DNA of 64,000 nt from Deferribacteraceae bacterium UBA6793 (GCA_002452405.1 DKFP01000002.1:164854-228853); one strand, 5' to 3'. Counted from the stretch's first letter, positions 24,291 to 33,108 are shown. The notes: generated from the sequence alone by a model not told the origin. Made by a program: numbers and translations.

Positions 24291-25339
24291 ATCGTTTCTC
24301 CGCTTAGTATACGTTCAAGTTTTTCAGTATTCTTCTCTATGTCAAACAGGTCAAGGCACCTCTTCCGTGCCGCCTGTCCGTATTTTTTTCTCATATCCGG
24401 ATGGTCTGCAAATAGCCTTATGGACTCATAAAGCCCGTCCGTATCTCTTTTGTCAAGTACGATGCAGGCGTCCCCCGTTAGCTCCTTCACGGCACCCGCG
24501 TTAAAAGCGATACACGGCAGTCCAGTGAACATCGCCTCAAGCAATGTGTTGGGGAAATTCTCCTCAAGGCTGGGGAGCGCAAAAACATCCAGACTCTTCA
24601 GAAATGCAGGAACATCCGTCTGGAAACCGCAAAACTCCACATAATCGTTAAGCTCCTGAATACCCACGTATTCTTTAAGCTGCGCCTCGTGTCCGCCTGT
24701 TCCTGCTATCCTCAGCTTAAACCTTACGCCGTCGTCGGCAAGTCTGCGCGCCGCATCCAGCAGATAGATATGCCCTTTCGTAACTGAAAGCTGGCTTGAG
24801 ACTCCGATTGTTATATCTGCCGATTCTGTGGGCATCTTAGGCGGAAATTTTGCCCTGTCTTTGCTGTTGAAAAGCACGTTTACAATATCTGCACGCAACC
24901 ACGGCATTTTTGAGATATCATCTTTAAGTCCCTGACTAGGAACGATTATCCCTTTAACGAGCTTATGCAGAAAGCGCTCTTCCGCTGTGTTCTTATAATC
25001 CTGCGGCAGACCGACTCGGTGGTATACCGGCACTCCTGCCAGCTTGCAGCCAACAGCTCCGATATTTATGTCCTTGGAGATATTCACAACGGCTGCGTCA
25101 ATTTTGCGGCTTTTAAGTATGGAAACGATTTTCAGGATGGTCACAGGGTTATATTTCATTCCGGGGCGCATGACGAGGGTTTCAAATCCCGCGTCGATGC
25201 ACTTCTGAACGAAAGGCGTATCCGGACGCACAATTGCAACGACCTTATGCCCGCGCTTAACGAGCTGACTGCCGTAATCGATCGTCCACGTCTTTACTCC
25301 GCCCCAGCGTTTATTGAAATTGATGAAACAGATGTTCAT
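24287..25339 (-). CDS. GT4-family glycosyltransferase
   Basis: This 350-residue GT-B fold enzyme has an N-terminal acceptor domain beginning MNICFINFNKRWGGVKTW and a C-terminal nucleotide-sugar domain. The donor-binding signature is SLEENFPNTLLEAMFTGLPC (E-x7-E), with IGVSSQLSVTKGHIYLLDAA before it. It is likely to add a sugar to a lipid or polysaccharide at the cytoplasmic face; donor and acceptor are unknown. AAGGG precedes the ATG. It pairs with the RhtB-like exporter, and no other cell-surface genes lie nearby. Confidence 0.87.
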   Translation of the reverse strand: MNICFINFNKRWGGVKTWTIDYGSQLVKRGHKVVAIVRPDTPFVQKCIDAGFETLVMRPGMKYNPVTILKIVSILKSRKIDAAVVNISKDINIGAVGCKLAGVPVYHRVGLPQDYKNTAEERFLHKLVKGIIVPSQGLKDDISKMPWLRADIVNVLFNSKDRAKFPPKMPTESADITIGVSSQLSVTKGHIYLLDAARRLADDGVRFKLRIAGTGGHEAQLKEYVGIQELNDYVEFCGFQTDVPAFLKSLDVFALPSLEENFPNTLLEAMFTGLPCIAFNAGAVKELTGDACIVLDKRDTDGLYESIRLFADHPDMRKKYGQAARKRCLDLFDIEKNTEKLERILSGETI

Positions 25340-25360
25340 AGTTAACCCTTTAAAGAAAAT

Positions 25361-25530
25361 CCACCCAGCCCTCTGACAAAAGAGGGAGAAAAACGAGACT
25401 GCTTCACCCTTACGGGTTCGCAGAGACGGATGTCTTTTTCGTCTTCGCGAGGGTTTTATGCCCGAAGCGATCTCCTGATAGCAACATAAAATCTAATCCA
25501 CTCCAGCCCTCTGACAAAGGAGGGCGATAA
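25361..25530. repeat. RPT-A copy between ~32-bp direct repeats
   Basis: CCACCCAGCCCTCTGACAAA with AGAGGGAGAAAA (25361-25392) is repeated with a few changes at 25498-25530. Each arm has its own CCCTC/GAGGG hairpin. Between them, 25394-25477 is an RPT-A copy (GAGACTGCTTC...CGCAGAGACG, GTCTTCGCGAG...CGAAGCGATCTC). Confidence 0.7.
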
Positions 25531-25543
25531 GTTGAGTGCACCA

Positions 25544-25668
25544 ATTTAGCGTTTAGATGCGAGCAGTACAAGGAAGATTTTTAATCACGAAGGGGAGTGT
25601 ACATACAAGTACATGACCCGAGAGATTAAAAAACTGACGACGTAATGCGAAGCATATAAACGTTAAAT
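25544..25668. repeat. RPT-B structured repeat, copy 3
   Basis: The outer stem extends over 17 positions. Its core is CGTTTAGATGC (25550-25560) with GCATATAAACG (25652-25662), again with one G/A mismatch. The middle stem is TTTTTAATC (25578-25586) with GATTAAAAA (25624-25632), fully paired. The apical hairpin is TGTAC-ATACAA-GTACA (25598-25613). The right side carries CTGACGACGTAATGCG. Confidence 0.8.
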
Positions 25669-25671
25669 AAC

Positions 25672-25703
25672 AAAAAAGGCAGACTATGTTAAGTCTGCCT
25701 TTT
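25672..25703 (-). terminator. Terminator of the atp operon
   Basis: On the minus strand a GGCAGACT/AGTCTGCC stem is followed by six T, 24 bp after the atpC stop. Confidence 0.88.
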
Positions 25704-25726
25704 AATCTTTAGTTGTTAAAGAAGTC

Positions 25727-26152
25727 TTACTTGGCTCCCTTATACTTCTCAGCGATCTGCACTCTGATGAGCTCTTTCATAAGCTCAATCTCCACAGCCT
25801 TGAATGTTTTCTCGTCAGCTTTACGCTCACTTTCAAGAGCCGCTTCTGCTTTAAGTTTTCGCTGAACAGCCTCTTCAAGGTCAATTTCGTGACCGAGTTC
25901 GGCATCATCGGCAAGTACGATAACCTTGTTGTTGTTAACCTCAAGGAATCCGCCGCCGACTATCGCAACGTATTCGAGTTTGCCTTTAATTCTGTAGGCA
26001 AGCTCTCCTACTCTCAAAGCTGTAAGGAGAGGTGCGTGTTCGGGCAAAACGCCAAGGTCGCCCTCCACGCCGGGTGCTATCACTTCGTCTACATCTTCGG
26101 AGAGAATCTGTCTCACCGGAGTAACAAGTTCAAGCCTGATTGTCTCTGCCAT
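25727..26152 (-). CDS. atpC: F1Fo ATP synthase subunit epsilon
   Basis: This 141-residue central-stalk subunit has a beta-sandwich N-terminal domain (LELVTPVRQILSEDVDEVIAPG, GDLGVLPEHAPLLTALRVG) and a C-terminal helical pair (about 88-141). That pair can inhibit rotation. It is the last atp gene. Its ATG shares one base with the atpD stop (TAATG), and a terminator follows. Confidence 0.96.
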   Translation of the reverse strand: MAETIRLELVTPVRQILSEDVDEVIAPGVEGDLGVLPEHAPLLTALRVGELAYRIKGKLEYVAIVGGGFLEVNNNKVIVLADDAELGHEIDLEEAVQRKLKAEAALESERKADEKTFKAVEIELMKELIRVQIAEKYKGAK

Positions 26153-27558
26153 TATTTGCTACCTGCTTTGAGCTTTTCAGCCGCTGCGAAAACCTCGTCA
26201 AGTCCGCCGACCATATAGAATGCCTGCTCAGGCAGGTGGTCAACTTCGCCGTCAAGCAGTGCTTTGAAAGCCTTTACAGTGTCTTTCAGAGGTACATACT
26301 TACCGGGTGTGCCGGTGAACTGCTCAGCAACGTGGAAGGGCTGAGAAAGGAATCTCTGAATCTTTCTGGCTCTTGCAACGGTCTGTTTGTCAGCTTCGGA
26401 AAGCTCTTCCATACCAAGGATGGCGATGATATCCTGAAGCTCTTTATATCTTTGAAGAACTGCCTGAACACCTCTGGCAACATCATAGTGTTCCTGTCCA
26501 ACGATGTTGGGGTCAAGGATACGGGATGTTGAATCCAGCGGGTCAACCGCAGGGTAGATACCAAGTTCTGCGATCTGACGTGAAAGAACTGTTGTCGCGT
26601 CAAGGTGCGCAAATGTTGTTGCGGGAGCGGGGTCAGTAAGGTCATCCGCAGGAACGTATACAGCCTGAACGGAAGTAATAGAACCTTTGGAAGTTGATGT
26701 AATCCTTTCCTGAAGCTCACCCATCTCTGTACCCAGTGTAGGCTGGTAACCAACCGCTGAGGGCATACGTCCAAGCAGAGCCGAAACCTCGGAACCTGCC
26801 TGAGAGAAACGGAAGATGTTGTCAACGAAAAGAAGAACGTCCTGACCTTCAACATCACGGAAGTATTCCGCAACTGTAAGACCTGTAAGCGCAACTCTCA
26901 TACGTGCGCCGGGGGGCTCGTTCATCTGACCATACACCAGTGCAACTTTATCAATAACGCCCGATTCCTTCATTTCAAGGTAAAGGTCGTTACCCTCTCT
27001 AGTACGCTCGCCGACACCCGCGAAAACGGAGTAGCCGCCGTGCTCTTTTGCGATGTTGTTGATAAGTTCCATAATAAGAACTGTTTTACCAACGCCCGCA
27101 CCGCCGAACAGACCTGTTTTTCCACCCTTTGTATAGGGTTCAAGAAGGTCGATAACCTTGATACCTGTTTCAAGTATCTCATAACCCGTGTCCTGATCTT
27201 CGAGCAGGGGAGCGGGTCTGTGGATGGGCCAGCGGTCTTTGTATTCAACAGGTCCCATTTCGTCAACGGGGTCGCCTGTAACGTTTATGATACGTCCGAG
27301 AACCTTATCGCCGACAGGGGCGGATATGGGCTTTCCAGTATCAACAGCTTCCGCTCCTCTAACAAGGCCGTCTGTGGAGGTCATCGCAACGGAGCGCACG
27401 ATATTTTCTCCAAGGTGCTGTTCAACCTCACAAATGATTGTGCGGCCGTCACCTTTAACTTCGAGGGCGTTGTAGATTTCGGGAAGATGGCCTGTCTCAA
27501 ACTTAACGTCGATAACAGGGCCGATAACTTGAACAACTTTGCCTTTGTTTTCAGCCAT
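26152..27558 (-). CDS. atpD: F1Fo ATP synthase subunit beta
   Basis: This 468-residue catalytic subunit of F1 has Walker A GGAGVGKTV (about 150-158), Walker B LLFVDNIFR and the DELSEED-like region GMEELSEADK. The catalytic Glu lies in GVGERTREG. The length is normal. It overlaps atpC by one base and follows atpG by 31 bp. Confidence 0.99.
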   Translation of the reverse strand: MAENKGKVVQVIGPVIDVKFETGHLPEIYNALEVKGDGRTIICEVEQHLGENIVRSVAMTSTDGLVRGAEAVDTGKPISAPVGDKVLGRIINVTGDPVDEMGPVEYKDRWPIHRPAPLLEDQDTGYEILETGIKVIDLLEPYTKGGKTGLFGGAGVGKTVLIMELINNIAKEHGGYSVFAGVGERTREGNDLYLEMKESGVIDKVALVYGQMNEPPGARMRVALTGLTVAEYFRDVEGQDVLLFVDNIFRFSQAGSEVSALLGRMPSAVGYQPTLGTEMGELQERITSTSKGSITSVQAVYVPADDLTDPAPATTFAHLDATTVLSRQIAELGIYPAVDPLDSTSRILDPNIVGQEHYDVARGVQAVLQRYKELQDIIAILGMEELSEADKQTVARARKIQRFLSQPFHVAEQFTGTPGKYVPLKDTVKAFKALLDGEVDHLPEQAFYMVGGLDEVFAAAEKLKAGSK

Positions 27559-27589
27559 TTCCTGATCTCCAGTTTATTGTAATTTTCTA

Positions 27590-28453
27590 CTATCCGTTGA
27601 GTGCTTCAGCACCGTTCACAATGTCCAGAATCTCTTTTGTGATTGCGCCCTGACGTGCCTTGTTGAAGGTAAGCGTCAGTTTGTTGATAACTTCGCCGGC
27701 ATTTCTTGCGGCGTTGTCCATAGCAACCATTCTTGATCCGTGTTCACCGGCAATCGACTCCAGAATGGAGAAGAACACGGTGAACTGGATGTATCTGGGC
27801 ATTATCTCTTTAAGAAGAGCTTCAGCTTTGGGTTCATAGATATAATCTGTGTCGTCCGCAGCGTCCTCTTTCTTTCCCAAAGAGAGCGGGAGAACCTTTG
27901 TTACTTTCGCAACCTGAAAGGCGGTTGACTTGAACTCGTTGTGCACGATGTAGATTTCATCCACATCTTCGCTCAGATAGAATTCGGTCAGTTTATCGCC
28001 AATTTCGTTCGCTTCGTCGTAAGTAACCTTTCCGCCGAAGGAAACGTATTTTGAAAGAACTTCAAAATGTTTTTTGCCGAGGAAGTCAAAACCTTTCTTT
28101 CCAATGCAAACAAGTTTGATGTTCTTGTCCTGGTTTTCCCTTGCAAACGCAAGCGTCTTTTTTACCACGTTTGAGTTGAACGCACCGCAAAGACCCTTGT
28201 CGCTGGTTATAATGGCGAGGCAAACGTTCTTAACCTCTTTTCTCGCTGTGAGAAAAGGATGGCTGTCGGCCTCCACTCTGCCGGCCATATCGCCGACAAG
28301 TTCATAAATCTTGTTCGCATAAGCTCTTGCGTTGGTCATGGATTCTTCCGCTTTTCTCATACGGGCGGCAGAAACCATTTTCATCGCTTTTGTGATCTTC
28401 TGCGTATTTTTAACGGATTTTATTTTCCGTTTTATGTCCATTACACCCGGCAT
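27590..28453 (-). CDS. atpG: F1Fo ATP synthase subunit gamma
   Basis: This 287-residue rotor shaft of F1 has the N-terminal coiled-coil strand DIKRKIKSVKNTQKITKAMK and the C-terminal partner ALNGR-like helix (ENAARNAGEVINKLTLTFNKARQG family region). AAGGAG lies before the ATG. It lies between atpA (11-bp gap) and atpD. Confidence 0.97.
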   Translation of the reverse strand: MPGVMDIKRKIKSVKNTQKITKAMKMVSAARMRKAEESMTNARAYANKIYELVGDMAGRVEADSHPFLTARKEVKNVCLAIITSDKGLCGAFNSNVVKKTLAFARENQDKNIKLVCIGKKGFDFLGKKHFEVLSKYVSFGGKVTYDEANEIGDKLTEFYLSEDVDEIYIVHNEFKSTAFQVAKVTKVLPLSLGKKEDAADDTDYIYEPKAEALLKEIMPRYIQFTVFFSILESIAGEHGSRMVAMDNAARNAGEVINKLTLTFNKARQGAITKEILDIVNGAEALNG

Positions 28454-28464
28454 TTAACAGCTCC

Positions 28465-29973
28465 TTATGCTGAGAAGATTTTCTTAAACTCCGCAACAGC
28501 AGCTTTCATCTTAGCTGCAAGTTCATCGGAGATGGTCTTCTTAGTGACGATTTCTTCAAGGATATCCGCTTTGCTGCTCTTCAGGTATGAAATGTATTCA
28601 GCTTCAAACTTAGCAAGAGAAGCAGTTGCAACATCGTCAAGAAGTCCGTTAACGCCTGCGAATATAATTGCAATCTGTTCAGCGACATTACAAGGTTTGT
28701 ACTGTCCCTGTTTCAGGATTTCAACAAGTTTAGCACCACGGTTAAGCTGTGCCTGTGTTGCAGCGTCAAGGTCAGAACCGAACTGTGCGAAAGCCGCAAG
28801 TTCACGGAACTGTGCAAGGTCAAGTCTCAGACGACCTGCTACCTGTTTCATAGCTTTGATCTGTGCTGAACCACCAACCCTTGAAACTGAGATACCAACG
28901 TTAACCGCAGGGCGGATACCTGAGTAGAAAAGGTCTGTCTCAAGGAATATCTGACCATCGGTAATTGAGATAACGTTTGTGGGGATGTATGCGGAAACGT
29001 CACTCGCCTGTGTTTCGATGATGGGAAGTGCGGTAAGTGAACCTGCACCCTCAGCATCTGACAGTTTTGCCGCTCTTTCAAGCAGACGTGAGTGAAGATA
29101 GAAAACGTCGCCGGGGTATGCTTCACGGCCGGGAGGACGTCTCAGAAGCAGTGACATCTGTCTGTAAGCTGTCGCCTGTTTTGAAAGGTCATCATAGATA
29201 ACAAGGGCGTGCTTGCCTCTGTCTCTGAAGTATTCACCCATTGTAGTACCTGCAAGGGGTGCGATGTACTGCATTGATGCGGGGTCTGAAGCGGAAGCGG
29301 AAACCACGATTGTGTAGTCCATTGCTCCGTGTTTCTCCAGTGTATCCACAACTCTTGCAACTGTTGATCTTTTCTGACCTACAGCCACATAAACGCAGAT
29401 CATGTCCTGACCTTTCTGATTTATGATGGTGTCAAGGGCGATTGCAGTTTTACCTGTCTGACGGTCGCCGATGATAAGCTCTCTCTGTCCTCTTCCGATC
29501 GGAATCATGGAGTCGATAGCTTTAATACCTGTCTGAACAGGCTGATGAACGGGTTGTCTTTTGATGATACCGGGGGCAACCTTTTCGATAACGTCGAACT
29601 CTTTAGTGTCGATGGCGCCTTTACCGTCGATAGGTTGACCAAGGGCGTTAACAACACGTCCGATGAGTGCGTCGCCAACGGGAACAGATGCAATTCTGCC
29701 TGTTCTTTTGACTGTGTCGCCTTCACCGATGTGCTGATAATCTCCCATAATAACTAAACCGACATTGTCCTGCTCAAGGTTGAACACAATGCCGTAAACT
29801 CCGCCGGGAAGCTCAATAAGCTCTCCCGCCATTGCATTGTCGAGACCATATACCTTAGCGATACCGTCACCGGCAGTGATGATAGTACCGACTTCCTGCA
29901 TCTCAACTTTCTGGTCGAAGTTTTTAATCTGATCACGAATGATCTGGCTTATCTCTTCGGCTTTGATCTGCAT
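28465..29973 (-). CDS. atpA: F1Fo ATP synthase subunit alpha
   Basis: This 502-residue non-catalytic nucleotide-binding subunit has Walker A GDRQTGKTA (about 169-177), the VYVAVGQKRSTVA segment, and the arginine-finger region SVSRVGGSAQIKAMK. The length is normal for bacterial AtpA. It is the fourth gene of the operon, 21 bp after atpH. Confidence 0.99.
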   Translation of the reverse strand: MQIKAEEISQIIRDQIKNFDQKVEMQEVGTIITAGDGIAKVYGLDNAMAGELIELPGGVYGIVFNLEQDNVGLVIMGDYQHIGEGDTVKRTGRIASVPVGDALIGRVVNALGQPIDGKGAIDTKEFDVIEKVAPGIIKRQPVHQPVQTGIKAIDSMIPIGRGQRELIIGDRQTGKTAIALDTIINQKGQDMICVYVAVGQKRSTVARVVDTLEKHGAMDYTIVVSASASDPASMQYIAPLAGTTMGEYFRDRGKHALVIYDDLSKQATAYRQMSLLLRRPPGREAYPGDVFYLHSRLLERAAKLSDAEGAGSLTALPIIETQASDVSAYIPTNVISITDGQIFLETDLFYSGIRPAVNVGISVSRVGGSAQIKAMKQVAGRLRLDLAQFRELAAFAQFGSDLDAATQAQLNRGAKLVEILKQGQYKPCNVAEQIAIIFAGVNGLLDDVATASLAKFEAEYISYLKSSKADILEEIVTKKTISDELAAKMKAAVAEFKKIFSA

Positions 29974-29994
29974 TAGCCAATCTCCTTAAATTAT

Positions 29995-30531
29995 TTATAC
30001 CAACTGTTCTTTAATCTTATTAAGCTGTCCTCTGACGCTTGCGTCATAAAGACTGCTGTCCACCTGTGCGACAACGCCGCCGAGGATGGAGGGATCAACT
30101 TTTTCCAAAATAGTAATCTTTTTACCGGTTATCTTGTCCAGAACAGCTTTAAGCGTGCCTTTTGATGCATCGTCCATTGCAGCGGCAACAGTGATGATCG
30201 CTTCCGCTTCGCCTCTTGCTTTTCTGTCCATAGCCTTAACTTCGGAGGAGATAAGCTCAAGCAGGCTAAGTCTGTTTTTGCTCACAAGAAGTTTAAGGAA
30301 CGTGTAAAGAAATTCGTCAATCATGCCTTTTGATTTCAGGACATCAACAACAGCCATTTTTTCGGTTTTGCCGATGAGCGGGCTTTTGATGAGTGTTTTA
30401 AAATCAGCGGACTGCTCGGCTGCTGCGGAAACAGTTCCAAGCTGAGCAATAACCTGCTCAAGTTTGTTCTCTGCCTGCGCCTCCTGAAAAAGAGCTTCGG
30501 CGTAGCGTGCGGCAACTATATTCTCTTTCAC
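29995..30531 (-). CDS. atpH: F1Fo ATP synthase subunit delta
   Basis: This 178-residue peripheral-stalk subunit joins the b subunits to the F1 crown. It has the N-terminal helical bundle starting VAARYAEALFQEAQAENK and the C-terminal motif SILGGVVAQVDSSLYDASVRG. Its start overlaps the atpF stop by 4 bp. Confidence 0.96.
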   Translation of the reverse strand: MKENIVAARYAEALFQEAQAENKLEQVIAQLGTVSAAAEQSADFKTLIKSPLIGKTEKMAVVDVLKSKGMIDEFLYTFLKLLVSKNRLSLLELISSEVKAMDRKARGEAEAIITVAAAMDDASKGTLKAVLDKITGKKITILEKVDPSILGGVVAQVDSSLYDASVRGQLNKIKEQLV

Positions 30532-31100
30532 CCTGCCACCTCGATTTTCCTGATGTAGTCATCAAGAATCTTTTTCTGTTTTTCGGCATCAAGCTCTTTT
30601 CCGATCTTCGCCTCTGCCGCCGCTATGGCAGCCATGACGGCGTCTTTCTTGAGCTGAACCTTGGCTCTTTTAAGCTCCGAATCAATGAGGTTCTCAGCAA
30701 AGGCTTTCAGTTTGTCCGCCTGTTTTGCAGCATCTTCCAGAATCATGGTTTTTTCTGCTTCTGCTGCTTTCAGAGAGTTTTGTTTCATTGTTTCAAGATC
30801 TTTTTCAAAACCTTTCATCTTAATTTCGTAATCGGCAAGCTCCGCCTTTGCGTTTGCAGTGGCATCCTGAGCATCTTTGATAGCTTTTTCGATGTCAGCG
30901 GTTCTCTTGTCGAGGAAGTCAAGAAGAGGTTTTTTAGCGAGTTTGACAAGGATAACAACAAGAAGGACAAACACGATAACTCTGAAACCAAAGTTTTTCC
31001 AGAGTGCGTGCATGTCCGGTGCATGTTCGCCGCCGTGTTCGGCTGCAAAAGCTGCAAAGGACACAAGTCCAAGCGATAGTGCTGTAAGAACCTTTTTCAC
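30528..31100 (-). CDS. atpF: F1Fo ATP synthase subunit b, with signal-like N-terminus
   Basis: This 190-residue stator subunit begins with a hydrophobic signal-like sequence (about 1-20, ending FAAFAAEHGGEH), then a transmembrane segment (about 37-53, VIVFVLLVVILVKLA). A long charged coiled coil runs to the C-terminus. The extra leader before the membrane anchor resembles delta-proteobacterial b subunits. It pairs with the shorter b' subunit encoded just upstream and overlaps atpH by 4 bp. Confidence 0.93.
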   Translation of the reverse strand: MKKVLTALSLGLVSFAAFAAEHGGEHAPDMHALWKNFGFRVIVFVLLVVILVKLAKKPLLDFLDKRTADIEKAIKDAQDATANAKAELADYEIKMKGFEKDLETMKQNSLKAAEAEKTMILEDAAKQADKLKAFAENLIDSELKRAKVQLKKDAVMAAIAAAEAKIGKELDAEKQKKILDDYIRKIEVAG

Positions 31101-31118
31101 TATATCCCCCTAAAGGTA

Positions 31119-31541
31119 TTATGCGGAAAGCATTATTCTGTCTGCGATAAGGTCTGATATCTCTTTTACCATTGAATCCATCTCAGCTTTCGCTTTTGCA
31201 GCTTCCGCATGGATTTCGGAACGGGCAGAGAGTATCTTAGAGTCAACGTCCGCTTTAACGGCGGCAACTTTTGCCGCAGCGTCTTTAGAAGCGTCGTCTT
31301 TGATTTTTTTGTGATAGTCGGCAAGCTCAACGCGCATCTGAGCCATTTTCTCAGAATAGTCGGCTTTGTACTGCTCAACTTTGGCTTTAAGGTCTTCCGC
31401 CTCTTTCTTCATGCCTTCGATTTTGGAATCGCGAGAGTTGACAGTTCCCATAACAGGATCGAGTATCATTTTCTTTCCGATGAAGATAATCACCAGAAAC
31501 TGAACAATTTGGATGGCAAGAGTGTAATCGATGTAAAGCAT
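31119..31541 (-). CDS. F1Fo ATP synthase subunit b' (second b-type subunit)
   Basis: This 140-residue b-type stator subunit has a membrane anchor at about residues 7-25 (LAIQIVQFLVIIFIGKKMIL), followed by a charged coiled coil rich in Ala/Lys/Glu. I use ATG 31541, preceded by GGAGGGG; the frame continues upstream to 31640 without conserved sequence. It is the first gene of the cluster b'-b-delta-alpha-gamma-beta-epsilon. The a (atpB) and c (atpE) genes are not in the window, so Fo is split between loci. A heteromeric b'b stalk is expected. Confidence 0.92.
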   Translation of the reverse strand: MLYIDYTLAIQIVQFLVIIFIGKKMILDPVMGTVNSRDSKIEGMKKEAEDLKAKVEQYKADYSEKMAQMRVELADYHKKIKDDASKDAAAKVAAVKADVDSKILSARSEIHAEAAKAKAEMDSMVKEISDLIADRIMLSA

Positions 31542-31702
31542 GGACGCAATCCCCTCCGGTAGGTCAGAATTTATAAAACGGTATTCTGTATACAGTGTAC
31601 AAGTCAGAGATTTTTTATCAAAACTTGCAGTATAAGTCAACAGATACTTTGCCCTTTTACGTATGAAAAATCAAGCAGAGAAACAAAGAAAACGCATGGT
31701 TC

Positions 31703-31718
31703 AAAATTACATAATTTT
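31703..31718. promoter_or_regulatory. Inverted repeat upstream of the diguanylate cyclase promoter
   Basis: AAAATTA-CA-TAATTTT lies 4 bp before the predicted -35 box, in the divergent region between the atp operon and the GGDEF gene. It is an activator- or repressor-site candidate only. The rest of the 238-bp gap shows TGTACACTGTATACA-like dyads near 31585-31605 but no convincing atp promoter. Confidence 0.35.
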
Positions 31719-31722
31719 GTAG

Positions 31723-31751
31723 TTGCATCACTTTAAATTTTATCAAATAAT
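31723..31751 (+). promoter_or_regulatory. Candidate sigma70 promoter of the GGDEF gene
   Basis: TTGCAT - 17 bp - AATAAT ends 28 bp before the start codon at 31780. Confidence 0.5.
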
Positions 31752-31779
31752 ACTGGAAATTAAAACTAAGGGCGGGGAA

Positions 31780-32970
31780 ATGGCGGATAAATCGGCATAC
31801 GCTGCTGTGCAGCTTGGACAAATTGTTACGACTGTTCTAAAAAAGATGGCAGCCGAAAAATCGAAGGTATCGTCTTCAACCATATCAAATTACCTTTCGG
31901 AAAACGTGGAATTTAGAAATCTGGTTCAGACAGTTATGTCCGGCGGGGATAAATCCGATGTTTTAAAATACGTTACCCCTCTCCGAGGGTTCGTTCCGGA
32001 TCAGGGACTTAAAAGCGTTGAGGACATGGTGTTCGACCCGAAAAAATCACACGACGAGGCTATGGACGCGTTGTTGCGGACACTTTCCGATCATCTGCTT
32101 TCTCTTGAAAAGCGCCAGCATAAGTTCAGCGCCTTCATAGACGATGTTTTTTCAAAATTCGTTAACCTTCAGGCGGATTTGACCAGCAGTCTCGGACACA
32201 ACATCGAGTTTGTCGAAAAAGACCTCGCCATGGATAAAAAACTGCTGAACGAAGCACAGGATATGCACAGAATCCTTAAAAGCGAAGACTCCATAGAATA
32301 CCTCAAGTCAAAAATGCTCGATTCGTTCTCTTCTTTTGTGAACACTTTTGACCAGAAAACCACAACAAAAAGAGACCATCTGGGCACCATCGCATCGGAA
32401 TATTCCAATGTCAATAATGAGCTTGAACAGTATAAAAAACAGGTGAACCAGCTCCAGTCTGACCTTAACAGATATAAGAACGAATCCATCCAGGATCACA
32501 TGACGGGGCTTTATAACCGTAAATACATGGATATGAAACTGGCGGAGGAGATTGACCGTTTCAAACGGATGGGAACACCTTTCAGCGTTGTAATGGCAGA
32601 TATTGACAAATTCAAGTCTGTCAACGATACCTACGGGCATCAGGTTGGTGATCAGGTGCTCAAACACATGGCGCAGCTCATTAAGGAGAATATCAGAAAA
32701 ACAGACTTCGCTTTCCGCTACGGCGGCGAGGAATTCATGATTATGCTGGTGAACGCAGACGTGAGAAACGCCGTGCACGTCTCCGAAATGATAAGAAAAA
32801 AGCTGGAAGCCACCAATTTCAGCCTGAAAGACTGCTCTTTCAACGTCACCGCCAGCTTCGGCGTTGCGCAGTTCAAACAGGACGATACAGCTGAGGCGGC
32901 AATTAAACTTGCCGACGAAAGGCTTTATACCGCGAAGCAAAGCGGCAGAAACAAAATAGTAAGCCAGTAA
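31780..32970 (+). CDS. Diguanylate cyclase (GGDEF domain)
   Basis: This 396-residue cytoplasmic enzyme is predicted to make c-di-GMP. The N-terminal ~230 residues are helical, with no domain I can name, and a coiled coil (about 195-235) leads into the GGDEF domain (about 236-396). The active motif is RYGGEEFMIML. An RxxD inhibitory site (RKTD) lies five residues ahead, so product inhibition is likely. DHMTGLYNRKYMD is the domain start. The ATG at 31780 follows GGCGGGGAA; the frame reaches further upstream without support. It is a single-gene unit. Confidence 0.9.
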   Translation: MADKSAYAAVQLGQIVTTVLKKMAAEKSKVSSSTISNYLSENVEFRNLVQTVMSGGDKSDVLKYVTPLRGFVPDQGLKSVEDMVFDPKKSHDEAMDALLRTLSDHLLSLEKRQHKFSAFIDDVFSKFVNLQADLTSSLGHNIEFVEKDLAMDKKLLNEAQDMHRILKSEDSIEYLKSKMLDSFSSFVNTFDQKTTTKRDHLGTIASEYSNVNNELEQYKKQVNQLQSDLNRYKNESIQDHMTGLYNRKYMDMKLAEEIDRFKRMGTPFSVVMADIDKFKSVNDTYGHQVGDQVLKHMAQLIKENIRKTDFAFRYGGEEFMIMLVNADVRNAVHVSEMIRKKLEATNFSLKDCSFNVTASFGVAQFKQDDTAEAAIKLADERLYTAKQSGRNKIVSQ

Positions 32971-32979
32971 AAAGATATC

Positions 32980-33105
32980 AGACTGCTTTGCCTTTGGCTC
33001 GCAGAGACGTGACCTCTATCCGTCTTCGCGAGAAGCGCAGTGTACTTACCGGTACATGAGCATGATTTTTTATATTTTAACGACGAAATGTGACGCAGAT
33101 AAAGT
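32980..33105. repeat. RPT-A copy fused to a partial RPT-B
   Basis: CAGACTGCTTTG...CTCGCAGAGACG and CGTCTTCGCGAGAAGC (32980-33036) are RPT-A. They run straight into AGTGTAC-TTACCG-GTACATGA (apical hairpin 33041-33056) and a right-end ACGACGAAATGTGACGC, an RPT-B copy missing its left arm. Confidence 0.65.
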
Positions 33106-33108
33106 AAA

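Larger units (their letters stand above)
25340..25726. other. Gene-free gap filled with repeats (GT4 / atpC)
   Basis: This 387-bp gap holds, in order: a direct-repeat arm (25361-25392), an RPT-A copy, the second direct-repeat arm (25498-25530), a full RPT-B copy and the atp operon terminator. No coding sequence is supported. Confidence 0.75.
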
